DNA of 64,000 nt, taken from the NCBI GenBank assembly GCA_030016715.1, contig JASEJD010000001.1, forward strand, positions 124,001 through 188,000, written 5' to 3'. The notes under the pieces were generated by a model that saw only the letters and a program-made list of their open reading frames with translations, was not told the origin of the DNA and did not search any database. Positions 52,297 to 63,657 of this stretch are shown here, piece after piece (within the stretch, counting starts at the first letter, position 1; each line of letters begins with the position of its first letter). The translations under genes were made by a program, and so were the position numbers. The DNA comes from Methanobacteriaceae archaeon (GTDB taxonomy: Archaea; Methanobacteriota; Methanobacteria; Methanobacteriales; Methanobacteriaceae).

Positions 52297-53286
52297 TTAG
52301 AAGTTTCTCTGAAGCACAAAATCAGCGATGTGAAGAAGGGCTTCTTTAGATTCAGAATCATCAAGAATGTTTAATAATTCTTTAGCCTGTTTAACATTAT
52401 TTAAAGCAATATTTCTGGTGTATTCGATAGAATCATATTTTTTGAATAGGGCAATTGCCTCCTCCACCTGATCTTCACTGCCACTTTTTAATATGGATAT
52501 TAATTTTTCCTTGTCTTCTGGTGATGCCTTTTCAATGGTATGTACCACCATCAAGGTCATTTTACCCTCTACAATGTCGCTTCCAGCAGGTTTGCCTATT
52601 TCTTCCTCGTCACTTATAACATCCAGGTAGTCATCCTGGATCTGGAAGGCCATACCTATAAGACGTCCATATTCAGATAAAGCCTCTACCTGCTCTGGGC
52701 TTCCTCCTCCCAGTATAGCCCCGGATCGGGTAGCAGCAGCAATAAGAGCAGCGGTTTTTTTATAGATCATATTCAGATACTCTTTTTCTTTAACATCAAA
52801 TTTTTCCTCAAAGCCCATGTCACATGCCTGGCCTTCACATATCTTGATACATGAATCCACCACAGTTTTTAGAGCTTCTAATACTCTGGAAGATGAAACA
52901 TCATCTATTTTAGTTTCTAGTATGGCATCGAAGGCCTTGGAAAATATAGTATCCCCGGCTAGTATAGCCATTGGTTCTCCCCATAGTACATGGACTGAGG
53001 GTTCACCTCTTCTTAGTTCATCTTTATCCATAATATCATCATGGATCAATGAAAAGGTATGTATTAGTTCCATGGCTGCTGCAGTTTTAAGTGCATTTTC
53101 TGGTTTTCCACCTACTGCCTCACAAGTTAATACAACCAGAGATGGGCGTAGTTTTTTCCCACCTGCTTTTATTAGATGTTCAGAAGCCTTTCGAAGGCTT
53201 TTAGGATCAATTGATATTAGTGATTTATTAATTTCTCTGTCAATGCTTTCTGAATATTTTTTCAGTATTTCAAGTACATCCACCAT
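52297..53286 (-). CDS. idsA: Short-chain isoprenyl diphosphate synthase (IdsA)
   Basis: 329 residues with both Asp-rich motifs: [15 protein letters not shown] and FQIQDDYLD. Makes farnesyl and geranylgeranyl diphosphate for archaeal membrane lipids. Its ATG overlaps the RNase J stop by one base (TAATG), so the two are co-translated. The Asp motifs are complete; chain-length residues could not be read safely. Confidence 0.95.
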   Translation of the reverse strand: MVDVLEILKKYSESIDREINKSLISIDPKSLRKASEHLIKAGGKKLRPSLVVLTCEAVGGKPENALKTAAAMELIHTFSLIHDDIMDKDELRRGEPSVHVLWGEPMAILAGDTIFSKAFDAILETKIDDVSSSRVLEALKTVVDSCIKICEGQACDMGFEEKFDVKEKEYLNMIYKKTAALIAAATRSGAILGGGSPEQVEALSEYGRLIGMAFQIQDDYLDVISDEEEIGKPAGSDIVEGKMTLMVVHTIEKASPEDKEKLISILKSGSEDQVEEAIALFKKYDSIEYTRNIALNNVKQAKELLNILDDSESKEALLHIADFVLQRNF

Positions 53287-54635
53287 TAAATTCCCCCATT
53301 AAAAACTTGTGCCTGGCCATTTCGTAGTATATGTATATCATTACCTAGTTTGTAACCTTCTTCTTCAGCTAGTTCTGTGTAAGACGCCAGCATATGAAGA
53401 TTTCCATGTGTTGGAATTATATGTTCCGGGTTTAACATTTTTATAAAATCTCGATGATCTTCACGTCCTGCATGGCCAGAAACATGGGCGTTGGTAAATA
53501 TTCTGGCACCACTGGATTTAATTCTTTTCTCTAGGAGGTTGCGATTTGCCACATTCATAGGGTTAGGTATGACTGGTGCTGAAAAAATTACATTATCTCC
53601 CCTTTGAATTTCAAACTGTGTTCTTGCATTGGCTATACGTGGAAGCAGTGCATCAGGCTCTCCTTGGTGTCCGGTTGTGACCATTAAATAATCGTCCCTA
53701 TTTTCATCAGCTTTGGCCAGTGCCCGGTTTACTGCTTTGGGGCTGCCATATATGCTGGTTGACTTGGGAAGTTTTAATAATCCCATTGACTCAGCAAGTG
53801 AACAATATCTTTCCATGGATCTTCCTAATAATAAAATATTCCGGTCACTGTGTTTGGCAACGTCACATATGGCTTGTACTCTTTCAATATGTGATGAAAA
53901 GGTGGTAATAATCATACCCGCCTTCTCTTCTAGGGGTGCGTTCATTATGTCACTAAGCATTATTCTGGCTATCTTCTCTGAGTTGGTTTTAACTTCTTCT
54001 TTTTCATCTGCCCGGGTGGTTTCCACTATTAAAGCTAAAACACCTTTTCTTCCAAGTTCTCTTAGCCGTCCATAATCTGGTGGGGGAGAAATTTTTTGAT
54101 GATTGTCAAATTTAAAATCATTTGCATATATTATTATTCCCTCAGAGGTATGCAGTGCTGCAGTTACAGTCTGGGGAATACTATGCGTAGTCTTAATAAA
54201 CTCTAAAGTTATATCTGGAGATATTTGACATTTTTCTCCCCCATTTAAAATTTGTAGGGAATTATTTACCTTGAATTTTCTTTCTGACTTGATTGTTCGC
54301 TCAATCAAGGCCAAAGTGTAGGGTGTGGCAATAATAGGTGCTTCGTATCTATGGGCCAGTTTGGCTACTGCTCCTATGTGATCCAGGTGACCATGGGTAA
54401 ATACTATGGCCCTTACCTTACCATCAACCTCCTTCATTAATGTGTCATCTGGTATAACACCTCTTTCTATTAAATCCAGACTGTGCATTCGGGCTATGTC
54501 TGTATCTTCATGAATATGTAGTCGGTCCAGGTTGATACCCATGTCGAATATTACTACGTCATCTCCTATTTTAACCGCAGACATATTTTTTCCGACTTCC
54601 TCGTATCCACCGATTGCTATCACTTCAACGCTCAC
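53286..54635 (-). CDS. rnj: Archaeal ribonuclease J
   Basis: About 449 residues. GTG 54635 is preferred: AAGGAGGAT lies just before it and it starts at [27 protein letters not shown] is the HxHxDH zinc motif, and [12 protein letters not shown] with IIPTHGN belong to the beta-CASP part. 5'-3' exonuclease for RNA turnover and maturation. It overlaps the end of fni by about 11 bases, tying RNA decay to the lipid operon. Confidence 0.93.
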   Translation of the reverse strand: MSVEVIAIGGYEEVGKNMSAVKIGDDVVIFDMGINLDRLHIHEDTDIARMHSLDLIERGVIPDDTLMKEVDGKVRAIVFTHGHLDHIGAVAKLAHRYEAPIIATPYTLALIERTIKSERKFKVNNSLQILNGGEKCQISPDITLEFIKTTHSIPQTVTAALHTSEGIIIYANDFKFDNHQKISPPPDYGRLRELGRKGVLALIVETTRADEKEEVKTNSEKIARIMLSDIMNAPLEEKAGMIITTFSSHIERVQAICDVAKHSDRNILLLGRSMERYCSLAESMGLLKLPKSTSIYGSPKAVNRALAKADENRDDYLMVTTGHQGEPDALLPRIANARTQFEIQRGDNVIFSAPVIPNPMNVANRNLLEKRIKSSGARIFTNAHVSGHAGREDHRDFIKMLNPEHIIPTHGNLHMLASYTELAEEEGYKLGNDIHILRNGQAQVFNGGI

Positions 54636-55689
54636 TCTGTATCCTCCTTGCGTATTTTTTAGTATTAAAGCCCCTTTCATTCAGCCATTCTTTAGTTTGG
54701 CCTTTAATAATAAGATTAGATTTTTTGAGTTCATTTATATTTTCAGCCCCTACAAGGAACATTGCTGCTTTTAATTCCTCAACAAACTGTTCTATCTTAG
54801 ATATAACAGCCCTATGCCCCTTATAAGATGCTTTAAGTAAGGGCAAAGCTATTCCAACAGCATCTGCACCTAGAGCTAATGCTTTTGCAGCATCAAGGCC
54901 GGTTCTAATACCTCCTGAAGAGATTACAGGTATATTAACTGACTCACATACCTCTACCGTGCTTACTGCAGTGGGTATTCCCCAATCCCAGAATAATTCT
55001 CCCAATTTTTTATCCTTAGCCCTATAGGTTTCAACAGCAGCCCAGCTGGTGCCTCCTGCGCCTGCCACGTCGATGGCATCGGCACCGGCATTTTCAAGAG
55101 ATAATGCATCTTCCATAGAGATACCAGCCCCAGTTTCTTTAATAATTAGGGGTATTTCCACTGATTCTTTGATCTTTGATATGGAGTCAATATAACCAGT
55201 GGCATCAACATCTCCTTCAGGTTGTATTGATTCTTGTAAAGGATTTAAGTGAACAGCCAGTGCATCGGCGTCCATCATATCTGCTGCTTTTTGTGCATAT
55301 TCAATTTGCGGAGCTCCAATATTTCCAATAATAAATGAGTTCGGTGCATTTTCTCTAACAACTGTAAATGTTGAAACCAGTTGGGGATTTTCCACCCCTG
55401 CTCTCTGGCTTCCTACACCCATTCCAATATTGAGTTTTTCGGCAGCTTTAGCAAGTTCACGATTGATTATTAATGATGAAGGATGTCCACCAGTAATGGC
55501 TGATATAATTAGAGGTATATCAAGTTGTTTTCCTAGAATGGTTGTAGATATATCAATTTTTTCTTTACTAACTTCGGGAAGAGATTTATGAATTAGTTCA
55601 ATATCACTAAACCCGGTGCTTTTATTTTTATATTCTACGTCACAATGTGCGCATAATAATAAATGTTCTAATTTTCTATCTGAAATCAT
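54625..55689 (-). CDS. fni: Type 2 isopentenyl-diphosphate isomerase
   Basis: About 354 residues from ATG 55689 (family start [19 protein letters not shown] before it). An earlier ATG at 55728 overlaps the ipk stop and is also possible. Patches [35 protein letters not shown] and [20 protein letters not shown] are FMN/substrate contacts of type 2 IDI. Interconverts IPP and DMAPP with FMN and NAD(P)H. Confidence 0.94.
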   Translation of the reverse strand: MISDRKLEHLLLCAHCDVEYKNKSTGFSDIELIHKSLPEVSKEKIDISTTILGKQLDIPLIISAITGGHPSSLIINRELAKAAEKLNIGMGVGSQRAGVENPQLVSTFTVVRENAPNSFIIGNIGAPQIEYAQKAADMMDADALAVHLNPLQESIQPEGDVDATGYIDSISKIKESVEIPLIIKETGAGISMEDALSLENAGADAIDVAGAGGTSWAAVETYRAKDKKLGELFWDWGIPTAVSTVEVCESVNIPVISSGGIRTGLDAAKALALGADAVGIALPLLKASYKGHRAVISKIEQFVEELKAAMFLVGAENINELKKSNLIIKGQTKEWLNERGFNTKKYARRIQSER

Positions 55690-55724
55690 TTTATACGCCC
55701 TTTCTTTTTTTTTAATATTTTTTT

Positions 55725-56525
55725 TCATTTAATTATAGTCCCTATACCTTTTTTACCTTTCAAAGCCTTATTAATGTTATTAGATTTGTTTGCGTTGATA
55801 ATTTCCGATTCAATACCATTCTGGGCGAGTATTAAAAGCTCTTTTAGTTTTCCACCCATACCCCCTGTGACATCTACTGCAGATGCTCCTTCAATCAGTT
55901 CCAGATCCTCCAAGGAGGATACTACACTGATAAACTGGGCGTCTTGATACTTTTTAGGGTTTTTAGTGTAAATTCCATCAACATCTGAGCCTAAAATTAC
56001 TCTTTCTGCCCTTAAATTTTCTGCTAAATATTTAATGATTTGATCTCCAGACAGAACAGCTGTTTTAATAGATTCATCAGTATCAAGTACCACATCACCA
56101 TAAATCACCGGTACAAATCCCATTTCCACATACTTTTTTATTAATTGTAAGTCTCCAGAGTATATTCTCTTATTTTTTGTTAGAAGAAAGGAAGATGGTT
56201 GTATAGAAACTGCAAATATTCCTTTTTCTCTTAACTTATCACATACCATAGTGTTTAATTTCTTAACCCAGCTTTGGGTGAGACAAAAACCCTTCTTCTT
56301 CTCTTTAAAATCATCATCATTTTTTATAGTGCTGCCAATGGAATATTTCTTGGCAAAGGGATGACCGAATGATCCAGCACCATGTACAATAACCAAAGCT
56401 TTAGATTTATTTTCAGCAATTTCCCCAGCAATTCTATCTAGATTTGCATGGTCTACTTCCGGTTCTGTAGAATCCTTTCTAGTTATAACGCTTCCACCCA
56501 GTTTTAAAATAATCAAATGGTACAC
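55725..56525 (-). CDS. Isopentenyl phosphate kinase
   Basis: About 266 residues, amino acid kinase fold: LKLGGSVIT at the start and [17 protein letters not shown], the glycine loop and His used for phosphoryl transfer. It turns isopentenyl phosphate into IPP, the last step of the archaeal mevalonate route. GTG 56525 or TTG 56516 may start it (AGGTG is nearer to the latter). Its stop overlaps the ATG of the longer fni reading by 4 bases. Confidence 0.93.
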   Translation of the reverse strand: MYHLIILKLGGSVITRKDSTEPEVDHANLDRIAGEIAENKSKALVIVHGAGSFGHPFAKKYSIGSTIKNDDDFKEKKKGFCLTQSWVKKLNTMVCDKLREKGIFAVSIQPSSFLLTKNKRIYSGDLQLIKKYVEMGFVPVIYGDVVLDTDESIKTAVLSGDQIIKYLAENLRAERVILGSDVDGIYTKNPKKYQDAQFISVVSSLEDLELIEGASAVDVTGGMGGKLKELLILAQNGIESEIINANKSNNINKALKGKKGIGTIIK

Positions 56526-56631
56526 ACCTAAATTTTTAGTATAATCTGCTTAAAAATGTTATATCTAACAATCCCCTTTACCTTTATTTATTTTCGTTGA
56601 AAAATAACACAGATTGTATTAATATAATATT

Positions 56632-57591
56632 TCAATCGATAAATTCCAGGCCCTCATGTGAAATATTAACTTCAATGGCATCTTCAATATTTTTTAGGGC
56701 GGATAATATTTTTAAATTATTCTCAGGACATAAAGCTACTATACTTCCGCCACCGCCTGCTCCAGTTATTTTCGCACCTAATGCTCCTGTTTTTCTAGCA
56801 GTATAAACCATATTGGAAAGTTCTTTAGTATTTACTCCGAGACAATCTAGAAATCCGTGATTAATGTTCATTAATTCCCCCAGATATGAGTATTTTTTTT
56901 CTATTATGAATTTTAAGGCAGTTTCAGTTAGTATTCCCATTGCATCCAGTAGGGGGTTTATAATATCAGGGTATGCTTCTTTTCTAAGTCTTACCTTTTC
57001 CACCAGCTTTCCAGTGTCTTCTTTTCGGGGTGTAAATCCAATTACCAGTGGATACGTCCAGTTAAGTTCCAGTTTTTTTATTTCTTCTGCATTGGCGGCG
57101 AGATAAACTGCACCTCCAAAGGTGCTAATGGTAGTATCCAATGGGCTGGCTGAATTTTGAACACTGAGTTCTACTTCATGTGCTTTCTGGGCTATTTCCT
57201 TCTTGGTTAGGTTTTTATGGTTATATTTTGATGCTGCAGCCAGAGTTGCCACGGTTACAGCAGCTGAGGATCCGAAACCCGCCCCGATAGGTATGTCTAA
57301 ATCTATTTCAATAGTTACTGGTGATGCATCATGCACCCTCTTTAATGATTCTAAAACATATTTCAAGATACCGGGATTACCATTATCAATTATTATATGG
57401 TTATTTAATTGATCAATAGTAGCAGAGATGTTCAGATTTTTTATATATACTTTAATAGTATCTTCTTTATTTTCTGAAATTTTAATGACAGCCCTTTTGT
57501 CCACTGCCACAGCAATGGCAGGTTTTCCATAGACCACTGCATGCTCTCCAAATAATATTACCTTACCTGGTGCTGATGCTTTAGCTTCCAT
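56632..57591 (-). CDS. mvk: Mevalonate kinase
   Basis: About 319 residues from ATG 57591 (AAGGTGGATCT before it). GHMP kinase motifs: PGKVILFGEHAVVYG, PIGAGFGSSAAVTVA and GAKITGAGGGGSIVAL. Phosphorylates mevalonate with ATP. First of the isoprenoid string mvk-ipk-fni-rnj-idsA. Confidence 0.95.
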   Translation of the reverse strand: MEAKASAPGKVILFGEHAVVYGKPAIAVAVDKRAVIKISENKEDTIKVYIKNLNISATIDQLNNHIIIDNGNPGILKYVLESLKRVHDASPVTIEIDLDIPIGAGFGSSAAVTVATLAAASKYNHKNLTKKEIAQKAHEVELSVQNSASPLDTTISTFGGAVYLAANAEEIKKLELNWTYPLVIGFTPRKEDTGKLVEKVRLRKEAYPDIINPLLDAMGILTETALKFIIEKKYSYLGELMNINHGFLDCLGVNTKELSNMVYTARKTGALGAKITGAGGGGSIVALCPENNLKILSALKNIEDAIEVNISHEGLEFID

Positions 57592-57791
57592 AGATCCACC
57601 TTGAACCATTATAATAATGTAAAAATATGAGTATGAGCTTAACAGAAAATCATTACCCTAAATATATTCAATAGCCTCTGAACTAATTAAATTTCAGGTT
57701 TATTTAGCCCATAAGTGTTATTGGTATCTAGTTTTGTTTTCTAATTTAAATTTAAGAGAATATGGCCTACTTAGATTTTTTATGGTTTGGA

Positions 57792-58634
57792 TTACCAGAA
57801 TATTGCTGAGGCATAGCCAACAACTTCACTTAGATCCCCTATCACATCACCACTGGTGCCGTATTTGATTATTTCAGATTTCTGAGCTCCCATCCCTTTA
57901 GAGGCCACCATTGTAGCAGCTACCGGGCCGTATCCACACATGGTTATATTTAGCTCTGAAACTCTTTTAACCATTAGTTTTTCATCAAACATGGCTATGG
58001 CGTCCAATACTTGTTGATCTTTAGCTTGTGCTGCTTCTTGTGGCTCGTAGTGGGTAAAATCTGTGCTGGCTATTACTATAACATCTCTTCCCAGATTGTC
58101 TACCGTGTTTTTTATTGCCATTCCTATTTCAGTGGATGTTTCAATATCCTGCATCCACATACTAATGGGTACAATCTTGAAATCCTCTTTAAAGTACTGT
58201 AAAAACGGTACTTGGACTTCGCAGCTGTGCTCCCGTTCATGGGATGAGGATTCAGAATCTATTATCCCTGAATTTTCTATTAAATGCTGGGCAAATTCAT
58301 GGTCTATCTCCACATGGCCCAGTGGTGTTTCCCATTTACCACTGGTCATGGTTGAGACTCCAGAGCCTATACCATAATGGTTGGGGCATAAAATTATGAA
58401 TGTTTCTGGAAAACCGTCTTCAATGATTTTATAGTATGTATGGGCCGCAATAGGTCCAGAAGCAGCATATCCAGCGTGGGGAGCTATAACTCCTTTAATA
58501 GTTCTTTTATTTCCGATTTTATCTGGAATCTTTCCAGGGCCCATATTATGCTGGAAGCACCATTCTATTCTCTTTTTTAAGGATTCGCGGGTCCCTTCAT
58601 AAAAAGTACCTGCCACTGCAGGTTTTCTTATCAT
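57792..58634 (-). CDS. MEMO1-family protein (AmmeMemoRadiSam system protein B type)
   Basis: 280 residues. RKPAVAGTFYEG at the start, VIAPHAGYAASGPIAAH, LCPNHYG and VIASTDFTHY: the extradiol-dioxygenase-like fold of MEMO proteins with metal-site His residues kept. Biochemical role in archaea is unknown, but it is held next to rps2 in Methanobacteriales and related archaea. Confidence 0.93.
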   Translation of the reverse strand: MIRKPAVAGTFYEGTRESLKKRIEWCFQHNMGPGKIPDKIGNKRTIKGVIAPHAGYAASGPIAAHTYYKIIEDGFPETFIILCPNHYGIGSGVSTMTSGKWETPLGHVEIDHEFAQHLIENSGIIDSESSSHEREHSCEVQVPFLQYFKEDFKIVPISMWMQDIETSTEIGMAIKNTVDNLGRDVIVIASTDFTHYEPQEAAQAKDQQVLDAIAMFDEKLMVKRVSELNITMCGYGPVAATMVASKGMGAQKSEIIKYGTSGDVIGDLSEVVGYASAIFW

Positions 58635-58744
58635 AAAACCACGGCCATTTATTTTCTATTAAAATACTTGATTTAAAATTCTTATCCTTATAAACTTTAA
58701 TTAAAGCTTAATAAAACCTGGAATATTTTAGATAAATTTCTTAA

Positions 58745-59341
58745 TTAAATTTTTATTTCAAATTCTGCTGGTGAGATTTCCAGTTCTTCCTCTTCAGCAA
58801 GAATACCCTTGGCACGTAAATATTCACGGGCAATTAACCAGTATACTAATGCAATAGCTTTTCTACCTTTGTTATTTACGGGTATGACAATGTCAACATT
58901 TCCCAATAAGTTTTCTGTATCACATAGTGCCACTACAGGTATGCCTATTTGTTTAGCTTCTATAATAGCTTGGAAATCTGATCTTGGATCAGTTACCACT
59001 AAAACTTTTGGTTCAATGAATTTAGCATAATTAGGATTGGTTAATGTACCTGGTATGAATCTTCCAGGGATTGTTTTTGTTTTTGTTAGCTCTCCGAATT
59101 TTTTTACAGGAGCTTGTCCGTATTGTCTGGTTGATACCACCAGTATATCATCTGGATCAAATTTAGCAAGGAATTGGGCAGCAGCCATTATTCGATCATT
59201 AGTTTTCCTCACATCCAATACATATAACCCATCTGATCTTACCCGGTAAATGTATCGTTCCATGTCCCCGGTTTTTTGTTGAGTTCCAATGTGTAATCCT
59301 GCTGCTAAGTACTTGTCCAGTGGAATTAATAGTTCTGACAA
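58745..59341 (-). CDS. rps2: 30S ribosomal protein uS2
   Basis: 198 residues, archaeal S2: [41 protein letters not shown], and [13 protein letters not shown] start with GAGGTGA 4 bases upstream. Part of the small ribosomal subunit. Follows the ferredoxin gene by about 100 bases in the same direction. Confidence 0.97.
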   Translation of the reverse strand: MSELLIPLDKYLAAGLHIGTQQKTGDMERYIYRVRSDGLYVLDVRKTNDRIMAAAQFLAKFDPDDILVVSTRQYGQAPVKKFGELTKTKTIPGRFIPGTLTNPNYAKFIEPKVLVVTDPRSDFQAIIEAKQIGIPVVALCDTENLLGNVDIVIPVNNKGRKAIALVYWLIAREYLRAKGILAEEEELEISPAEFEIKI

Positions 59342-59437
59342 CTTATCACCTCATTTTATATCAAAGTTAATCTGTGTTTTTTTATTATCTACTTGAATTA
59401 TTCTTAATCTAGAAGATTAAACCATTCATTAGATGTT

Positions 59438-59629
59438 TTAATCATCCTCTACTTCTACTGCCTCGTTAGGGCATACATCCATACATACTTCGCATAGACT
59501 GCATTCTTCTTTGTTTTGTATTATTATCTTGTCCCCTTCAATTATTAGAACTTCCATGGGACATACATCAACGCATTCTGCACAGTCGGCACCATCACAA
59601 TTTTCATAATCAATAACTATTTTAACCAT
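59438..59629 (-). CDS. 2[4Fe-4S] ferredoxin-like protein
   Basis: 63 residues with two cysteine clusters: C11, C16, C19, C23 and C43, C46, C49, C53. The first has an extra residue between Cys 1 and 2 (CDGADCAEC). Electron carrier in the cytoplasm; the partner is not known. Held between eno and rps2 as in other Methanobacteriales. RBS GGAGATT. Confidence 0.93.
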   Translation of the reverse strand: MVKIVIDYENCDGADCAECVDVCPMEVLIIEGDKIIIQNKEECSLCEVCMDVCPNEAVEVEDD

Positions 59630-59709
59630 TTTAATCTCCTTTTATCTCCATTTTTCTCCTTTTAAGAATTCATTAATAAGATAATTCTAAACTAATATCA
59701 AAGGGAATA

Positions 59710-60957
59710 TTAACCAAATATTCCCATTTTGGAATTTGTTATTTCTTCTTCAATTCTTATAAGCTCATTAAGTTTGGCTATTCTCTCTCCACCTAAAGCC
59801 CCAGTTTTTATCATTGGACATGAAAATGCCACTGCCAGGTGAGCTATAGTTTCATCAGTTGTTTCACCAGATCTGTGGGAAACCACTGGAGTGTATTTAT
59901 TATCCTTAGCCATCCGGATAGTGTTATAGGTGTCAGTTAATGTTCCAATCTGGTTAGGTTTTATGATAATAGCATTTCCGGCTTTCTTTTTGATTCCCTC
60001 CTCTAATATGGAGGAATTAGTTACAAAAATGTCATCACCACAGATAATAGTCTTTTTACCTACCCTACGGGTTAGTTCTGAGAAACCTTCAAAGTCATTT
60101 TCATGGAGTGGATCTTCAATAAAGAACATGTTATAGGTGTCTATAATTTCCTCTACATAGTCTATCTGCTGATCAGTGTCTCTTTTTATGTCTTCCTGAT
60201 GATAATAATACTTTTCTTCTTCACTGTTCCACATCTCACTTGCAGCGAAATCTAGGGAGGGTCTTATGGTGATTCCCATTTCATCCCCCACTTCTTCGCA
60301 GGCTTGGGCTTGAATTTCCAGTGCATCATTATTAGTAAGGTTAGGGGCCCATCCACCTTCATCACCTTTACCACCAGTGAATAATTTGTCTCTTTTCTGG
60401 ATAAGTTCTTTAATTCTTTTATGAACATTAGAATTAGCAAATACGGCTTCGGTAATATTTTTAGCTCCTAATGGAACAACCAAGAATTCTTGTATATCGG
60501 GAGCATGTTTTCCTGCATGTGCCCCTCCATTGATCATGTTACCTAATGGATAAGGAATCTCGTCAGGCATGTTTCCTCCAAGGAACCGGTAAAGGGGCAT
60601 GTTGTATGATGATGCTGCAGCTTTAGCTGAGGCCATGGAAACTGCCACGATAGTGTTTCCACCTAGGGCTGATAGATCATCAGTTCCATCAATTTCCTTT
60701 AAGATCATGTCAATATCTTTGACGTCTTCAGCATCCATACCAATCAGTTCAGATGAGATTATTTCTTCAACTTCTCCGATTATGCGATCCACACCGCCCT
60801 GGGGAAATGATACTACTTCCCTCATACCAGTACTGGCACCACTGGGAGCTGCTGCTCTTCCAAAACCATTCCATGTTATTACATCTACTTCTACTGTGGG
60901 ATTTCCTCTACTATCTAAAATTTTTCTGACACGAACGTCTTCAATAACGCTATCCAC
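59710..60957 (-). CDS. eno: Enolase
   Basis: 415 residues: [59 protein letters not shown] and [10 protein letters not shown] give the Mg2+ and substrate sites. Converts 2-phosphoglycerate to phosphoenolpyruvate. GTG start with GAGGTG 5 bases upstream. Sits right after rpoK. Confidence 0.97.
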   Translation of the reverse strand: MDSVIEDVRVRKILDSRGNPTVEVDVITWNGFGRAAAPSGASTGMREVVSFPQGGVDRIIGEVEEIISSELIGMDAEDVKDIDMILKEIDGTDDLSALGGNTIVAVSMASAKAAASSYNMPLYRFLGGNMPDEIPYPLGNMINGGAHAGKHAPDIQEFLVVPLGAKNITEAVFANSNVHKRIKELIQKRDKLFTGGKGDEGGWAPNLTNNDALEIQAQACEEVGDEMGITIRPSLDFAASEMWNSEEEKYYYHQEDIKRDTDQQIDYVEEIIDTYNMFFIEDPLHENDFEGFSELTRRVGKKTIICGDDIFVTNSSILEEGIKKKAGNAIIIKPNQIGTLTDTYNTIRMAKDNKYTPVVSHRSGETTDETIAHLAVAFSCPMIKTGALGGERIAKLNELIRIEEEITNSKMGIFG

Positions 60958-60987
60958 AAAAACACCTCTTCTTTAAAAAAATAATGG

Positions 60988-61158
60988 TTATTTCCTGATA
61001 TCAAGAGGGATTACTTTCTTTTTAAGTTCTAATGTTGCAATATCTATCGGATCAAGAGATTCAGGTACTTTTACCAATGGCTTTGCCCCCATTGATAACT
61101 GTAATGCTCTTGCACCAATAATCCTTGCTTTTTCAAATCTTGTGAGTTTAGATGTCAT
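60988..61158 (-). CDS. rpoK: RNA polymerase subunit K
   Basis: 56 residues: [20 protein letters not shown], then KPLVKV and [16 protein letters not shown], the Rpo6/omega-type core. Holds together the RNA polymerase clamp. ATG 61158 after AGGAGAAG. Found by reading the gap between eno and the tRNA. Confidence 0.95.
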   Translation of the reverse strand: MTSKLTRFEKARIIGARALQLSMGAKPLVKVPESLDPIDIATLELKKKVIPLDIRK

Positions 61159-61182
61159 GTGCATCTTCTCCTTTTAATTAAG

Positions 61183-61372
<190 letters not shown>

Positions 61373-61373
<1 letters not shown>

Positions 61374-61540
61374 TACCATGCCTCTACATGGGCAATTATC
61401 ATTCTTCTACAACAGTATCTTGTTATTCCAAGATCATCGAGAATTTCTTTAGGGTTTTCTCCGTCTTCAGACCTTTTTTGATATTCATCATAATAGGCTG
61501 ATACGACTTTACCACAACTTATACATCTTATTGGGATCAT
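61373..61540 (-). CDS. rpoN: RNA polymerase subunit N
   Basis: 55 residues: PIRCISCGKVV with CxxC, then RYCCRRMIIAHVE, the four zinc ligands of Rpo10. ATG 61540. The last base of its TAG stop is the first base of the tRNA acceptor, so processing of the tRNA must cut the mRNA at that point. Confidence 0.95.
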
Positions 61541-61607
61541 GATTAATCATCTATTGCTTTTTGTGCATTTGCACCTTAATAAATTAAGATAAATTAAAAG
61601 TATTAAT

Positions 61608-62009
61608 TTATCGGTAACTTTTTTGTCTTCGAGCTCTTGCGCCTCTTCCACCATACTTTTTAGGCTCGGATCTTCGTGGATCTCCAACCAGCATGGTACG
61701 ATCATACTGAACAAACTTTTCCTTCAGTTCCATATCATTGGTCCACTGAACCAGTCCTTTGGCAATTACCATACGTGCTGCTTCAGCCTGGCCCATTACT
61801 CCCCCACCTATAACTTTCACATCTATGTCAAGGTCTTTTACAATATCACCAGCTAACATTACTGGTTCGGTGATTTTGAGTCGGGCTAGTTCTGGATCAT
61901 AAAGTTCTACTGGACACTTATTTACCCTAATCCTGCCTTTTCCTTTCCTAAATGTCCCTCTGGCAATGGCAGTTTTTCTTTTTCCACTGGTATGAATTAC
62001 TTTTTTCAT
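61608..62009 (-). CDS. rps9: 30S ribosomal protein uS9
   Basis: 133 residues with [20 protein letters not shown] at the start and the basic tail [14 protein letters not shown] whose end reaches the P-site tRNA. Follows rpl13 by 12 bases. Confidence 0.97.
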   Translation of the reverse strand: MKKVIHTSGKRKTAIARGTFRKGKGRIRVNKCPVELYDPELARLKITEPVMLAGDIVKDLDIDVKVIGGGVMGQAEAARMVIAKGLVQWTNDMELKEKFVQYDRTMLVGDPRRSEPKKYGGRGARARRQKSYR

Positions 62010-62021
62010 TATTTAACACCC

Positions 62022-62450
62022 TTAAACTTCATACTTAGTTCCAAGTAATTTTGAAACTTCTCCTAGTTCTATGCTTTTTGTAATATTTTTAGGTTCTGCT
62101 TCAGGAATTCTCATAATATCTGCATCTTTAAATTCTGCTGGAACTCCAACAAAGGCCTTTAAACCCTTAAAAGCCTGCCTGCCTTTAGTTTTCTTATAAG
62201 GTAGCATTCCTCTTACTGTTCTCCTAAAAATATCATCAGGCCTTCTTGGATATTTAGGTCCCATTCTCCTCGGGTTTGATATACTGGCCCGGTCAACTCT
62301 TTGTTTATATTTTGCATAGGCCCATTCCTTTGAACCTGAAATTAATACTTTTTCAGAGTTTAAAACTACTACATTCTCGCCTTCAAGTAGTTTCTTGCTG
62401 ACAATGCTGGCAAGTCTTCCTAAGACATGTCCTTCTCCATCTATAATCAT
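62022..62450 (-). CDS. rpl13: 50S ribosomal protein uL13
   Basis: About 142 residues from ATG 62450 (GGTG before it). [40 protein letters not shown] are the L13 core patches. Confidence 0.97.
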   Translation of the reverse strand: MIIDGEGHVLGRLASIVSKKLLEGENVVVLNSEKVLISGSKEWAYAKYKQRVDRASISNPRRMGPKYPRRPDDIFRRTVRGMLPYKKTKGRQAFKGLKAFVGVPAEFKDADIMRIPEAEPKNITKSIELGEVSKLLGTKYEV

Positions 62451-62492
62451 AAAATACACCAATCCACATTTTATTATAGCAAATATGCTATC

Positions 62493-62858
62493 TTATTCTA
62501 TTATCCTTATCTTACTTCCTTTAGGATTTTTTTCTAATATCTCTGCTATGTCCAAGCATTCTCCACCAGCAGTCTTAATTTTTTCTTGTGCTGATTTTGA
62601 AAACCCTAATGCTGCAACATTGACCTTATGATCGATGCTGCCGCTGCCCAAAACTTTGCCGGGTATGAGGATTGTTTCATCATCATCACTGTACCGGTTT
62701 ATTTTAGATATGTTTACTTGAGCTTTTCTTCGGCTTGATCTTTCCAATCTTCTGGCAACATCCTTCCATATTGCAACGTCTTCTTGATATGATTTTTCTT
62801 TAAGATTTCCTATGAGTTCGATGAGATTGGGATTAGTCTTGGTAATCTTTTTTACCAT
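62493..62858 (-). CDS. rpl18e: 50S ribosomal protein eL18
   Basis: 121 residues, archaeal/eukaryotic L18e: [20 protein letters not shown] and [20 protein letters not shown]. Follows rpoD by 15 bases. Confidence 0.97.
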   Translation of the reverse strand: MVKKITKTNPNLIELIGNLKEKSYQEDVAIWKDVARRLERSSRRKAQVNISKINRYSDDDETILIPGKVLGSGSIDHKVNVAALGFSKSAQEKIKTAGGECLDIAEILEKNPKGSKIRIIE

Positions 62859-62873
62859 TTAACTTCCTCCTTA

Positions 62874-63656
62874 TTAACAAAATTCTATAATTCTATCTGT
62901 TTTTTCTGATAGAACTTCACATGCTTTAGTTAAAATTTCTTGGGGTGATAGAGAACCATCAGTTTCTATTCTGAATATGAATTTCCCTTCTTCTCCACCT
63001 ACATCTATTGCACCAGTAGGACAGATTCTCATACAAGTACCGCACATTGAACAATTTTCAGCATCCACTACTATGATTTTGTCCTTTTTTAATTCTAAAA
63101 CTCCTCGGGGACATTCCTCAGCACACATACCACAGGAATCACAATTATCATCAACTGTTATTTTGGGGTAATACTTATAAGCACAAGCAGTGGTTGGTTC
63201 CCATTTCGCATGTTCCAGTCCTATTCCAAGTTGTGCAATGGCAGCCAGTTCCACTTCTTCATTCTTTTTAAGTCTTAAAATAGGGACTGTGTCATATACA
63301 GGTTTAATATCAGGATCTTCAGGTTTTAAATCCTTGGAATACACAACTTTTGGGCCTTTTTCCTTTAGGATAAAAGAAGCACTGCATTTGGGACAGTGCC
63401 CTCCACAGTCGCATTCACTGGCAAATATTATTGACTCTGATGCAGTACTTGAGGTGATGGGAATTAGTCCGAGTCTATGGGCTAATACTTCATCAAATAA
63501 TGTAGAGTCATTTCTGATTATGTCCACGTCTTCAATAGCCATTTTAGGAATTTCCATCATGCAAATCCTTCTAATAGCATTGATAAATGGAACATCAACT
63601 CCGTCTACAATAAAAATGAGCTCGTTATCGGTTTGTTTCTTTATATCTATCTCCAT
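62874..63656 (-). CDS. rpoD: RNA polymerase subunit D with two [4Fe-4S] motifs
   Basis: About 260 residues from ATG 63656, one base after the rps11 stop. [20 protein letters not shown] is the alpha-like dimer core. The inserted domain has [12 protein letters not shown] and [12 protein letters not shown], all eight cysteines present, so both clusters can form, the pattern of methanogen class proteins. Pairs with subunit L at the start of RNA polymerase assembly; the clusters are thought to sense oxygen or redox state. Confidence 0.96.
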   Translation of the reverse strand: MEIDIKKQTDNELIFIVDGVDVPFINAIRRICMMEIPKMAIEDVDIIRNDSTLFDEVLAHRLGLIPITSSTASESIIFASECDCGGHCPKCSASFILKEKGPKVVYSKDLKPEDPDIKPVYDTVPILRLKKNEEVELAAIAQLGIGLEHAKWEPTTACAYKYYPKITVDDNCDSCGMCAEECPRGVLELKKDKIIVVDAENCSMCGTCMRICPTGAIDVGGEEGKFIFRIETDGSLSPQEILTKACEVLSEKTDRIIEFC

Positions 63657-63657
63657 T

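Noticed and set aside
53713-54075. Plus-strand frame over RNase J
   Set aside because: Shadow of the rnj gene.
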